The notes: generated from the letters alone by a model not told the origin. DNA of 64,000 nucleotides from Hymenopus coronatus (GCA_030762935.1 CM060884.1:76179696-76243695); one strand, 5' to 3'. Shown: positions 1 to 11,204, counted from the stretch's first letter. Made by a program: numbers and translations.

Positions 1-224
1 GCTACAACAACTGAACCATAGAACAATAAAAGAAAGAACACTCTGATATCACACACACACATATATACACACACACATATACACGCTCGCACGCTACAAC
101 AACTGAGCCACAGAACAATAAAAGAAAGAACACTCTGATAGCACACACACACACACATATACACGCTCGCGCGCTACGCCAACTGAACCACAGAACAATA
201 AAAGAAAGAACACTCTGATGATAT

Positions 225-258
<34 letters not shown>

Positions 259-883
259 CACGCTCGCGCGCTACGACAACTGAACCACAGAACAATAAAA
301 GAAGGAACACTCTGATGATATCACACACACACACACACACATATACACGCACACACACATATACACGCTCGCGCGCTACGACAACTGAACCACAGAACAA
401 TAAAAGAAGGAACAGTCTGATATCACCCTCACACACACACACACATATACACGCACACACACATATACACGCTCGCGCGCTACGACAACTGAACCACAGA
501 ACAATAAAAGAAGGAACAGTCTGATATCACCCTCACACACACACACACATATACACGCACACACACATATACACGCTCGCGCGCTACGACAACTGAACCA
601 CAGAACAATAAAAGAAAGAACGCTCTGATATTACCCTCACACACATATACACGCTCGCGCGCTACGACAACTGAACCACAGAACAATAAAAGAAAGAACG
701 CTCTGATATTACCCTCACACACATATACACGCTCGCGCGCTACGACAACTGAACCATAGAACAATAAAAGAAAGAACACTCTGATATCACCCTCACACAC
801 ACACGCACACACATATACACGCTTGCGCGCTACGACAACTGAACCATAGAACAATAAAAGAAGGAACACTTTTCTGTCACCCT

Positions 884-917
<34 letters not shown>

Positions 918-1060
918 CACGCTCGCGCACTATGACAACTGAACCACAGAACAATAAAAGAAAGAACACTGTGATGATATCACACACACACATATACACG
1001 CTCGCGTGCTACAACTGAACCATAGAACAATAAAAGAAAGAACACCCTAATATCACCTTC
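1..1060 (-). repeat. GT/CA-rich minisatellite array, left arm of inverted structure
   Basis: About a dozen units of roughly 75-110 bp. Each has a conserved 50-60 bp block (tRNA-unrelated, containing GCGCGC, CTGAACCA, AGAACAATAAAAG and GATATCAC) and a variable (CA)n/(TA)n stretch that causes the length differences. The array is already running at base 1, so its outer end lies outside the window. It is the reverse complement of the array at 1985-3660. Open frames across it (for example 224-920 on the minus strand) are low-complexity VCVCVC/FLLLFYGS translations and not genes. Confidence 0.93.
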
Positions 1061-1235
1061 ACACACACACTCATAAATATACTCACATATTCCCACATAT
1101 AGATTACTCAAACACCAAATAAGTCTATACAATATTTACACAATTATTTTATATCTTAATGTACGAACTTCCATTAAGTATGTGCCCAGGTTTGGCCAGT
1201 TTTGGTTGTTTAGAATCAAGTCCCAGCAAGCTGTT
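1061..1235 (-). repeat. Unique inverted repeat, left copy
   Basis: Non-tandem sequence directly inside the left array. It pairs as an imperfect reverse complement with 1825-1985: both carry the blocks around CACATATTCCCACATATAG, ACTTCCATTAAGTA and TTTGGCCAGTTTT. The innermost 40 bp correspond to the complement of the last codons of the retrotransposon-like ORF at 1640-1857. Confidence 0.85.
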
Positions 1236-1640
1236 CTTTAATATAAGTGTTTCTTTACTCCACCCAATTTTTATTTGATTTTGTAGCTCCAGGACGACTT
1301 TTTTCTATATTCAGATTTTATTTCGTGGCTGTTTATATTGTATAGTTGTCTTTTTACTTTTTCATTTTAAGAATATTCACTTCCATGTCCCATTGTTTAC
1401 AAAATCATTGTAGTGCGTTTAAACCAAATTGCAAACCTTTTATTGTTTTACAAATAACAACAATGTCATCAGGTGGGGTAACGAAAATGGACATAACGTC
1501 GTGAAAGAAGTAAAAAGGACTATGCGGTATAAACGGGCAGAAAATAGAATATGAATGTAGAAAAAATCGTCATTTGGGCTACAAAATGAAATAAATTTGG
1601 GTTGGGTAAAGAAACATATATTTTAGATTTGGGTATGAAA
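1236..1640. other. Core of the inverted structure, no gene recognised
   Basis: AT-rich sequence between the inverted arms. I see no coding domain, RNA gene or known repeat. It may be decayed upstream sequence of the retrotransposon fragment that follows. Confidence 0.4.
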
Positions 1641-1857
1641 CAAGGTCGGGAATAGCGTGGCTGAGGTTCTGAGGGTGAAAACCCGTAAGGTAGTTGGTAG
1701 ACGGAATTGCCCATTATGCGGGGATCAAGAAGACTGGACACATATTTTGGCAGATTGCGTGCAGATGGAGGATGCTAGGAAAAAATAAATACCGGAAGTA
1801 TTTTTAGCTTCAAACAGACGAAGAAAAGCATTCTGGGATTTGATTCTAAACAGATAA
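1640..1857 (+). pseudogene. C-terminal fragment of a non-LTR retrotransposon polyprotein
   Basis: Read on the + strand, 1705-1780 encodes NCPLCGDQEDWTHILADC, which has the C-x2-C...H-x4-C spacing of the zinc-knuckle-like motif found after the reverse transcriptase in many jockey/R1-type non-LTR retrotransposons. A TAA follows at about 1784 (after DARKK), but the frame continues as VFLASNRRRKAFWDLILNR to a second stop at about 1857. No reverse transcriptase catalytic motif is visible upstream, so this is a 5'-truncated, decayed remnant. Downstream come a unique stretch and the GT-rich array, so the array could be the element's 3' UTR repeats. The clade is not assignable from this much sequence. 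Confidence 0.6.
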
Positions 1858-1985
1858 AACTGGCCAAACCAGGGTAATACTTAATGGAAGTTCGTGCACT
1901 ATGAGATAAAATATTTGTGTAAATATTGTATAGACTTATTTGGTGTTTGAGTAATCTATATGTGGGAATATGTGGTGTAGCTGTG
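1825..1985 (+). repeat. Unique inverted repeat, right copy
   Basis: Imperfect reverse complement of 1061-1235. It overlaps the last codons of the retrotransposon-like frame and leads directly into the right-hand array. Confidence 0.85.
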
Positions 1986-2221
1986 AGTGCGCGTGTGTGT
2001 GTGTGTGTGTGTGTGTGATATCAGAGTGTTATTTCTTTTATTGTTCTATGGTTCAGTTGTAGCGCGCAAGCATGTGTATGTGTGTGTGTGATATCAGAGT
2101 GTTATTTCTTTTATTGTTCTATGGTTCAGTTGTAGCGCGCAAGCGTGTGTGTGTGTGTGTGTGTGTGATATCAGAGTGTTATTTCTTTTATTGTTCTATG
2201 GTTCAGTTGTAGCGCGCAAGC

Positions 2222-2256
<35 letters not shown>

Positions 2257-3097
2257 ATATCAGAGTGTTATTTCTTTTGTTGCTCTGTGGTTCAGTTGTA
2301 GCGCGCAAGCGTGTGGGTGTGTGTGTGTGTGTGATATCAGAGTGTTATTTCTTTTATTGTTCTATGGTTCAGTTGTAGCGCGCAAGCGTGTGAGTGTGTG
2401 TGTGTGTGTGTGTGTGATATCAGAGTGTTATTTCTTTTGTTGTTCTATGGTTCAGTTGTAGCGCGCAAGCGTGTGAGTGTGTGTGTGTGTGTGTGATATC
2501 AGAGTGTTATTTCTTTTGTTGTTCTATGGTTCAGTTGTAGCGCGCAAGCGTGTGAGTGTGTGTGTTTCTGTGTGTGATATCAGAGTGTTATTTCTTTTAT
2601 TGTTCTATGGATCAGTTGTAGCGCGCAAGCGTGTGTGTGTGTGTGTTTCTGTGTGTGATATCAGAGTGTTATTTCTTTTATTGTTCTATGGATCAGTTGT
2701 AGCGCGCAAGCGTGTGTGTGTGTGTGTGTGTGATATCAGAGTGTTATTTCTTTTGTTGTTCTATGGTTCAGTTGTAGCGCGCAAGCGTGTGAGTGTGTGT
2801 GTTTCTGTGTGTGATATCAGAGTGTTATTTATTTTATTGTTCTATGGATCAGTTGTAGCGCGCAAGCGTGTGTGTGTGTGTGTGATATCAGAGTGTTATT
2901 TCTTTTGTTGTTCTATGGTTCAGTTGTAGCGCGCAAGCGTGTGAGTGTGTGTGTTTCTGTGTGTGATATCAGAGTGTTATTTCTTTTATTGTTCTATGGA
3001 TCAGTTGTAGCGCGCAAGCGTGTGTGTGTGTGTGTGTGTGTGTGTGATATCAGAGTGTTATTTCTTTTGTTGTTCTGTGGTTCAGTTGTAGCGCGCA

Positions 3098-3132
<35 letters not shown>

Positions 3133-3339
3133 TATCAGAGTGTTATTTCTTTTGTTGTTCTATGGTTCAGTTGTAGCGCGCAAGCGTGTGTGTGTTTGTG
3201 TGTGTGTGATATCAGAGTCTTATTTCTTTTGTTGCTCTGTGGTTCAGTTGTAGCGCGCAAGCGTGTGTGTATGTGTGTGTGTGTGATATCAGAGTGTTAT
3301 TTAATTTGTTGCTCTGTGGTTCAGTTGTAGCGCGCAAGC

Positions 3340-3373
<34 letters not shown>

Positions 3374-3660
3374 TATCAGAGTGTTATTTCTTTTGTTGCT
3401 CTGTGGTTCAGTTGTAGCGCGCAAGCGTGTGTGTATGTGTGTGTGTGTGTGATATCAGAGTGTTATTTCTTTTGTTGCTCTGTGGTTCAGTTGTAGCGCG
3501 CAAGCGTGTGAGTGTGTGTGTGTGTGTGATATCAGAGTGTTATTTCTTTTGTTGCTCTGTGGTTCAGTTGTAGCGCGCAAGCGTGTGAGTGTGTGAGTGT
3601 GTGTGTGATATCAGAGTGTTATTTCATTTGTTGCTCTGTGGTTCAGTTGTAGCGCGCGTG
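1985..3660 (+). repeat. GT-rich minisatellite array, right arm
   Basis: About 20 units. Each has a conserved block from GATATCAGAGTGTTATTTC to GTAGCGCGCAAGCGTGTG plus a (GT)n run of varying length, some with a TTTCTG interruption. Its orientation is opposite to the left arm. The two arms have private variants: the right uses GTTGTAGCGCGCAAGCG, whereas most left units read (in the same sense) GTTGTCGTAGCGCGCGAGCG. Open frames spanning it are repeat translations. Confidence 0.93.
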
Positions 3661-4211
3661 TGTATGTATGTATGCCTTTCCAGTATTGTGAACGCATGCA
3701 AAATAGATATGTAGGTAATAATTTAGATCCAAGTACTTTTGGACAGCATAGCATATAGCACATTAAGTATACACAATTATCTCTGGCTTTTAAACAAGTA
3801 TTTTAATAAAACATAGTTTCAAAACTTAGATAAGTACAAATTAGTAAACAACAGGAACAGTAAAATTAAAGAAGGTTTTATAGCCTATCTCAAATTTAAA
3901 AGACAGTAAGTGGAGGCGGTCAAAACCTGCCACTCTCGCTCGTGGGCCACGCCATTTCTCGAGAATGTGGCAACGAGGGTCTCGTGTAAGCACGGGCGAA
4001 GTAGGTTGACCCGTAGTATAAACTAGGTAGCCACGTAATAACTAGGGCCCGGATGTTTTATTTTAACCTATTTTTGCCCCTTGTAAGTAACTTAGAACGT
4101 TTAAAAGAACTTTTATGTTTGGGAGCTAATGTGTCAATCTTAGTCAATCCAAGGAAAAACTAAATAGAACATTAAGACCTAAAACTCGTTTAACTTTCAG
4201 CTTTTTTCTGG
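3661..4211. other. Intergenic, nothing recognised
   Basis: Starts at the outer edge of the GT-rich array. A slightly GC-richer patch at about 3910-4030 has no supported ORF or tRNA-like boxes. No gene seen. Confidence 0.4.
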
Positions 4212-5142
4212 TTTTACTTTCTCTACACGTACCATGTAGATAGTGTATAGAGAAGATATTGTAATGCATCCAAAATTCGGTAGCGAGATTTTACCGGAAA
4301 TACATGTTTTAGGTATACCTGAATCCAAAAAACGATTTTGTTTTAAAAAAAAAGATCCATGTATGTGTCTGTGGACAGTATAGTTCAAAAGTCTGTTAAA
4401 TACTCTACTAAGGATGCGACACGAAGATTTTCAAAAAAATTTCCTCCCCCCAACTATCCTTTACATGGAAACATTTTCGAAAATTTCGAAAGTTGCTCTA
4501 ACAATTTTGATAAAATTTTCGTATACCAAAGATATATTTACCTGACAAATAAAATATATATCTTGAATTTGGTGGGAATAGCCCCTGAAGACTACTTTAT
4601 TTTGGATGAATTTTATGTAATTTTCTATAACTGCTAAACCGTAAGAGATAAACAAAAACTTACTAAACAGAAAATATAGAGCACGTTAAAGCACACAATT
4701 TATGTTGTGTACATTAGCCTCTTAAGACCTCTTTATTCTGGATGAAGTTTACGAATTTTGCATAACTGCTAAACTGTAAGAGATGGACAAAAACTTATCA
4801 CAGAAAAAATGTAGAGCACATTAAAACACACAATTCATGTCATACATTTTTTCGTGGAGTTGATCGTTTTTTAGATATTCCTTGTTTTTGGTTTCAGATT
4901 TAAAAATATATACTTTTCTCATACAGGAATCTGTCAACTCCTGACCACACAAACAAAGGAACTTTTGACCATCACTTTAACCAATGGTACTCCATTATTT
5001 CCCTTCTACTTACAAGGAAGCAAGTAATGAGTTTATTTCTCCTGTTATTTTCTCAATTGACATTAAGAAATAGAAGCATAAGCTTTTTAGCAATAATTTG
5101 TTGCAGAGATGTAGAAAAAGGCATGTGAATGGAATACATCAG
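4212..5142 (-). mobile_element. Element A copy (reference description of the family)
   Basis: Family A is oriented here so that + means it begins TCTGATGTGTTCCATTCAC and ends with a hairpin centred on CTATGTACATAG followed by GTGTAGAGAAAGTAAAAA. Full copies are about 0.8-0.9 kb. The block ACTTTCTCTACA lies about 25 bp inside the 5' end and recurs inverted at the 3' end. A (CA)n-rich patch (CCACAGACACACACAC) lies in the 3' third. No coding capacity and no terminal inverted repeats are seen. Insertions occur in T/A runs without a clear target duplication. These traits fit a HINE-type (Helentron-derived, DINE-1-like) element; the class is inference, the repeat family is directly visible. This copy is nearly full length. 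Confidence 0.88.
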
Positions 5143-5516
5143 TATATATCTATTAAAACTTATGGTAAAATATATTTTGTGATACTCACTTATGACATTT
5201 TTTGTTAAAAACCTCTAAATATAAATTATTCTGTGTCACTTGGCAAACTCATTTATGAGTCAAACTTATAAATAAAATTAAAGAATATTATAATTAAAAC
5301 AATATTATCGAATTGTGCGATAAATAGTTTGAGTGTAAATGAAAATCTTAAATTTAAGTTTAACCCTTAGTGGCCTGCACTAGTACACTACACATGCCGT
5401 TTTGCTTTTAATTCAAGTTCAAAACTGGAGTTCTAGTAAAAATATTTGCGAATAAACCTATAAAATTACTATACAACATAATAGAGAAAATAGAAATGAA
5501 AATAAATGTAGATCCT
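5143..5516. other. AT-rich sequence downstream of the 5.5 kb candidate exon
   Basis: No ORF, repeat or tRNA-like sequence recognised. If the minus-strand exon at 5517-5752 is real, this stretch would hold its 3' flank. Confidence 0.35.
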
Positions 5517-5752
5517 TTATTCACATTTTTTCTTCCCAATTAAAGGTTTGAATTCTTCTAAACCAGTTTTCATAACCCTGCCAAAGGCACTACCAAAACG
5601 TGGTTCAATTGTCCACGAGTAGTATGTCATAGGCAATGGAGTGGCCATCCATTCAAAGCCAAATGTTGCACGTTCAAATAACAGTGATCGTGGTAAATGA
5701 CGGGGAGAGCCCAAGTAAAATAATCGCTGTGATGCTTGAAAGTTACATTTGT
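5517..5752 (-). CDS. Candidate terminal exon of an unrecognised protein
   Basis: Minus-strand open frame of about 78 codons after an acceptor-like TAACTACAG, ending in TAA at 5517-5519. The peptide is not low-complexity and does not come from a recognised repeat. It includes [19 protein letters not shown], then [20 protein letters not shown], then [20 protein letters not shown], and is rich in Phe, Trp, Tyr and Pro. The stop codon overlaps an AATAAA hexamer (GAATAAAGG), so a polyadenylation signal would begin inside the last sense codon. The frame stays open a little upstream of the acceptor to a TAA, so a longer exon is possible. I do not recognise the family. It lies between two element A copies. 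A chance frame is not excluded. Confidence 0.45.
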
Positions 5753-5823
5753 CTGTAGTTATGTCGGTTTTACTCTTTTATTTATTTAAAAAAATCACTG
5801 CAGCTTTAGGGCAATGTATATAT

Positions 5824-6687
5824 TTTACTTTCTCTACACGCACTATGTACATAGTGTGTAGAGAAGGTATTGTACTCCACCGAAAAATTCGATACCGAGA
5901 TTTCACCAGAAATATACGTTTTAGGGTCCCCAGTATCCAAAAAAAAGTATTTTCAGAAAAAAAAAGTCCGTGTGTGTCCGTGTGTCTGTGAACACGATAA
6001 CTCATAAACGAAAAGTCGGTAAAATACCAAACTTGGTATTTAAGTTTAGTATCTTCCAGGGATGCTACACGAAGATTTTGAGAAAAATTCCCCCACCCCA
6101 AACTACCCTTTACACGTAAAAAGTATCGAAAATTTTGATTTTCTCAAAAATGGCTCTAACGATTTTGATTAAAGTTTCGTATATTTTAGATATATATCTG
6201 ACAAATAAAATGTATATTTTGAATCTTCTAGGAACAGCCTCTGAAGACTACTTTATTCTGGATGAATTTTACGCAATTTTGCATAATTGCTAAACCATAA
6301 GAGATGGACAAGAACTTACCACACAAAAAATATAAAAAAAATTAACACACACAATTTATGTTATATACATATTGTTCGTGTAGTTGATCGTTTTAAAGCT
6401 ATTCCTTGTTTGTTGTTTTAGCTTTGAAAGCTTACACTTTCCTCATGCAGGAATTTGTCAACTCCAGTGCATACAAACAAAGGAACTTCAGTCTCATAGG
6501 AAACAGCTTTTGAATATCACTTTATCTTATGGTAATCTCTTATTTCGCTTCCATTTACAAGGAAGCAAGTAATAGACTATTTCTGCTAATTATTTCTCGA
6601 TTAGCATGAAGTAAATAGAAGCATAAGCTTAACAATAATTTGTTGCAGGGATGTAGAGAATGTCATAGAAACAGAATACACCAGATG
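5824..6687 (-). mobile_element. Element A copy, nearly full length
   Basis: Begins with the TTTTACTTTCTCTACACG end and the CTATGTACATAG hairpin, ends near ACAGAATACACCAGATG. It has a short CA-rich patch near 5970. Confidence 0.88.
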
Positions 6688-7562
6688 TTTACTAAATAAA
6701 ACAGTCTTGGTTACTTGTTGTTTATGGTTATATAACATGAAATTAATCCTAGAGTACAACCCTATTACGATAAAAACAAGTGGAACTTAAAGGTACCGCC
6801 AAGCAGCAAAGGGGTAATCTGTTTTAGTGCTTCCGTGTGCATTTATGATTACCTAATGCACATATTAAAATATTTCAGGTTAAATATTTGGTTGCCAGAA
6901 AACGTATATTAATTGTGAAATCTTGATATTAAATTTTTGAGTGGAAACCAGTACCTTCGTTACCTACTATGTACATTGTACGTGGTAGAGGAAGTGACAA
7001 GGTAGAATACCTGTGTGTAAAATGTTACATCATTTTGATATTTACTAGAAGAGATGTTTGCGCTGTGTGATATTGCGCTGTTTTTCATCTCTGTTGTTTT
7101 CCTTTAATTTTAACTGACCTCCATGTTCTATTTACTCACATATTCCCAATATGTATACATATAGAGACGCTTCTCACTCGCTCGAAACAATGTTTAATTT
7201 AGTGTTGAATGAGATGATTTACTCTCCCCAGTTTCATATGCTTTTTTTGTTGTATTTTTATAATTGAAATAGCTGATATTTGTTTGCAGGTGTCAACAAA
7301 TTGCTACAAAATATAAATAATGTTACAAAAGAGCAGCAATGCCGTTAATTACATTAAATGGTCTGCGTTTAACAAAACGTTGCGGTCACATATCTGCGTT
7401 TTGTTTACAACAGAACGCTAATATCCCACCTGGATTCTGTTTAAAATGTTTAATTAACTTAATACGTCATTATCACGTTTGGGATATCGAAACATAAAGT
7501 GGTAGTTTACATTTCGGGTATTTTGTGCCTTGTTATTTATTGTGCTTTCATCACTATGGTGA
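6688..7562. other. No gene recognised
   Basis: Mixed AT-rich sequence with one isolated GTACATTGTACGTGG stretch near 6970 resembling the element A hairpin. No supported exon, RNA gene or classified repeat. Confidence 0.35.
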
Positions 7563-7787
7563 TATATACAGGCTGTTTCAAAACGACACCAAACGAAGAT
7601 AGCAGTCGATTAGCCTATACTTTGACTTGCCCGAAACTTTCAAACTCTTCTACTTACGTTTTGTGTATGTTCAAAAATCGGACACATTTGGGATTAGGCA
7701 GTGTAGGAACAACGGTTGTCATACGCCAATTAAATAACCTCAGAACGTGTTATACGAAACAAAACCCACCTATTACTAAGGTGACCT

Positions 7788-7950
7788 TGCCGCGCCGGCG
7801 TGTCTATCAAACCACGCCTACACCACACGACTGGGACCTTCGCTACCAATCGGCATCTCTCTTGGAGTGGGCCAGGCACATGCCATTTGGATATGTACGA
7901 CTGCCTAATTCGTGGTGATTTTGTGGCAGTTTTTGTATGTACCGAATTTA
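7788..7950 (+). repeat. Direct repeat, copy 1
   Basis: Shares GGCATCTCTCTTGGAGTGGG and GGCAGTTTTTGTATGT with 8756-8912. It lies immediately before the 800-bp module. Confidence 0.85.
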
Positions 7951-8755
7951 GTGCAGTGTCCTCAGCTACGGCGTTAATGAAGATTCCACTCCTAATTTCC
8001 TAATTACCCTTATCTCAAGGGTTTGTGGGTGGGGCTAGTATATTAAAAACACTGCATGTTCCATTACGACATTAATTTATTTGTATTACAGATTTAAACG
8101 AGCGGCTGGCTTGTTCCTTACAAATAAATACAATCCCACCACTTAATTATTAATGAGGAGCCTAATATAGCCCTCTGCACATCGCTCCCCAATCACACAG
8201 CTCAATGTGACCTGAACACAAGCTCAAGCGAGATAATTATAGAACCTTTTAGAGATCTGCTTTGCCTTAAATACCAATCCTGGGTGACGCCAACTTTCGC
8301 GCCATAAAATGTAACAGCATCTCTTATTGGTTCGAAATTAGCATCGCCTCACAAGTTATGAGAATAAATTGTGCCAAGTTCTGACGTCATACCGTGCACA
8401 TGACGCATTTGGAAATACCCAGTGGTTCCTTCTCACTTTAGCACCATGCCTGCTCTGTCTGTTTTTCCAATTCCCTGTGCTATTTGGAAGAAAATTCACT
8501 ATTCCTGTCTCACTTCTTTATATGTCTGTTTTTATCATGCCTTTTTTAGCCTAAATCCTGTACCCATTAGCAGGTGTTGAACTGTAACCTGGAATTCCGT
8601 TAGGTCGGCTCGCCTAATTACCTAAGCTATAACAACTTGCATCTATGAATATTTCTACACTTGAATATTTACAACCATTTTATCTTGCTAATAATATTAT
8701 TACATTTTCTCTTTTTATATATTTTGTGAGCATGTGGTATGTGCTCCTACAAGGT
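7951..8755 (+). repeat. 800-bp module, copy 1
   Basis: Homologous along its length to 13930-14812: both contain ATTCCACTCCTAATT, the GTTTGTGGG block, CTGGGTGACGCCAACTTTCG and GTGCCAAGTT. No coding sequence is evident. Confidence 0.85.
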
Positions 8756-8912
8756 GGCCTGTGCCGCGCCGGCATGTCTATCAAATCACGCCTACCAACC
8801 TTCGCTACCAACCGGCATCTCTCTTGGAGTGGGCCAGGCACATGGCATTTGGTTATTTACGACTGCCCTAATCCATGGTGATTTTATGGCAGTTTTTGTA
8901 TGTGCCGAATTT
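8756..8912 (+). repeat. Direct repeat, copy 2
   Basis: Second copy of the 155-bp repeat, immediately after the 800-bp module, with about 20 differences and small deletions relative to the first. Confidence 0.85.
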
Positions 8913-9240
8913 AGAGCTGAACATTATACTCCAGTATCACATACGGTATGACAAACAAGGTCCACATTTTCGTTTGGTGTCGTTTTGAAACACCCTGTAT
9001 ACAGAGAGCTGTGTAATACCATGCGCCTGTTTTGTCTCTGGCCCTGTTGCGGGCACCTCACCCATAGGATTCTGGCAGAGTATATTAAAATGTGTACTGC
9101 CCCCACGAATTGGGACCTCGCCGAATGTTACCACAACTAATTATAAGGTAAACCAAATGTCTGTCCTAAATATTCCCAAATAAAACCCTCGCCTTGTCAC
9201 AATTAGATTTTATTAACAACACATTTTGTATTGATTTAAT

Positions 9241-10035
9241 TTTTACTTTCTCTACACGTACACATAGTGTACAGAGAAGGTATTGCAATTCACCCAAAAA
9301 TTCGATACCGAGATTCTACAGGAAATATATGTTTTGGGTCCTAAATTCAAACAAAGTATTTTTGGAAAAAGCTCCGTGTGTGCTTGTAGACAGCATATCT
9401 AAAAACGAAAAGACTGATGAATACGAAATTTGGTATTTAAGTTTGGTATCTTCCAAGGATGCGACACGAAGATTTTCAAGAAAATCCCCCTACCCCCAAC
9501 TACCCTTTACATGAAGCTTTTTTTTTTCGAAAATTATGATTTTCTCAAAAACGATTTTAAAGATTTTTATTAAAATATTGTATATTAAAGGTATTTACCT
9601 GACAAATAAAATGTATATGTTGAATTTTCTGGGAATAAGCGCTTTATTCTGGATGGTTTTTATTGAGTGACTGGTAAAGCGTATGAGACACACAAAAATG
9701 TAAATCACAATGAAACACACAATTTATTTTATATACATTTTTTTCGTAAAGTTTTCGTTTTTGAGATATTCCTTGATTTTGGTTTGAGCTTTACTTTTCT
9801 CATATAGGAATTTTTTAACTCCTGTCCATACAAACAAAGAAATTTCAGTCACATAGCAACCAGCTTTGACTATCACTTTAACCTATACTACTCCCTTATT
9901 TCGCTTCTTCTTACAGGAAGCAAGTAATAAGACCATTTCTGCTTTTTCTGAATTAACATGAAGTTAATAGAAGCATAGGCTTCTTTGTTGCTGAGATGTA
10001 GAGAAAGTCATGTGAATGGAACACATCAGATTTTT
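9241..10035 (-). mobile_element. Element A copy, nearly full length
   Basis: Both ends are present (TTTTACTTTCTCTACACG to GAACACATCAGATTTTTT). The hairpin is slightly shortened. Confidence 0.88.
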
Positions 10036-10522
10036 TTCTACCTTTCTCTACTTACCTTGTTGTGGATCGGACACCAGGTTAAAGTACCTCTTCTCTGCTG
10101 TGGGCAGAGGCAGGGAATGGGTTGTGCCATCTGGTAAATCTCTGTCTAAACACATTTTCTCTGAAATCTTTTAACCACATCGTAAAGTGCACTGAAATCT
10201 TCTCGTGGTTCGCTGACGTCAGCAAAAAGCCTCTCTAGAAACACTCAGATGTTGCAGAGTTGTTATCTGGGCTTATTGACATACGCCTATCGAACAACAG
10301 CAGTCCCTTCTCAAAGTGAAGTTGTTGCATCAGTAAGGAAACAGGAAATTGCGTCGCGTTTATCTCCTTCTCTCATTCAGATCCTGGGTTCAATTGCACG
10401 CGTCGGGGGAACACAGTGCTAACAAACACACACCTTATTTACGTTCTTAAATCCTGCTAAAAACTACAAAATTAATTTTATTTTTTGTTACATTTACATG
10501 TGCACTATGCACGAGGGCTAGT
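10036..10522. other. Unassigned stretch with a possible small exon and a B-box-like site
   Basis: GC-richer than its surroundings. At about 10384 the + strand reads CTGGGTTCAATTGC, close to a TFIIIC B box, so part may be a tRNA-derived repeat. No A box was found. The possible minus-strand exon is listed separately. Confidence 0.3.
10055..10154 (-). CDS. Weak candidate internal exon
   Basis: On the minus strand an acceptor-like GTGTTTAG precedes an open frame reading RDLPDGTTHSLPLPTAEKRY and FNLVSDPQQ, then CAAG/GTAAGTAG, a strong donor match. The family is unrecognised, the exon is short, and the region may be a dispersed repeat. Low confidence. Confidence 0.22.
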
Positions 10523-11195
10523 TTATTCAACCTCCGATAGGCTATAAATAAAAGACAAGTTCATAGAAAACAATTATTTTATTACTAAAAGTTTGGTACA
10601 CTTATGGTTACTTTTCAACATAATCACCGAAAATATTGAGACATTTATCGTACCTGTGCACAAGCTTTGTAATACCCGCTTCAAAAAAATGTTGTCGCCA
10701 ATGATTTCATATGAGCATTGACGTTGTTTTGAAGATCTTCGTACTTTACGACGTTTGCGGAGAGTCATTCAAAACAAACGGAGAGGAATACTGACTTCAG
10801 GAATTGTGTTGATCCATGACAACGCTCGTCCACACACTGCTGGCACAACCCATCGGCTCCTTGAACAATTTCAATGGGACATTTTCGATCGTCCGCCGTA
10901 CAGTCCTGACCTGGCACCCAGCGACTTTCACCTTTTCCCTGAACTGAAGACGTGGCTAGGAGGGCAGCACTTTCAAACCAACCAAGATCTTCAAAACAAC
11001 GTCAATGCTCATTTGAAATCATTAGCAGCAACATCTTGAAGCGGATATTGCAAAGCCTGTGTACAGGTACGATAAATGTCTCAATTTTTTCGTTGATTAT
11101 GTTGAAAAGCAACCATAAGACTACAAAACTTTTAGTAATAAAGTAATTGTTCTCTATAAACTTGTCTTTTATTTATAGCCTATCGGAGTTGAAAA
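10523..11195 (+). mobile_element. Palindromic mariner derivative, copy 1
   Basis: About 210-bp arms (10523-10745 and 10985-11195) are inverted copies of each other, both derived from the 3' end of a mariner transposase gene plus terminal sequence (TTCAACCTCCGATAGG on the left, its near complement on the right). Between them 10755-11039 encodes the C-terminal catalytic part on the + strand: LIHDNARPHTAGTTHRLLEQ and PPYSPDLAPSDFHLFPELKT, the second and third acidic motifs of the mariner DD34D triad. The N-terminal DNA-binding domain and the DETW motif are absent, so it cannot be autonomous. A second palindromic copy lies at 51298-51905. Confidence 0.85.
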
Positions 11196-11204
11196 AAAAA
11201 AACA

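Larger units (their letters stand above)
7563..9006. mobile_element. Inverted-repeat DNA element, about 1.44 kb, non-coding
   Basis: Terminal inverted repeats of about 33 bp: the left end reads TACAGGCTGTTTCAAAACGA and the right end is its complement, TCGTTTTGAAACACCCTGTA. The ends are flanked by TA on both sides, as expected for Tc1/mariner-type insertion. The interior has no transposase. It holds two direct repeats of about 155 bp (7788-7950 and 8756-8912) on either side of an 800-bp module that recurs at 13.93-14.81 kb. ORFs such as 7499-7918 cross these boundaries and are not supported as genes. Confidence 0.75.

Noticed and set aside
224..3452. Long open frames on both strands rich in VCVCVC, FLLLFYGS and HTHTHT
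   Set aside because: They are translations of the GT/CA minisatellite; unit lengths vary and the frames shift with the microsatellite length.
7499..7918. 139-residue gene on the + strand
   Set aside because: It crosses the terminal inverted repeat and one 155-bp direct repeat; no domain is seen.
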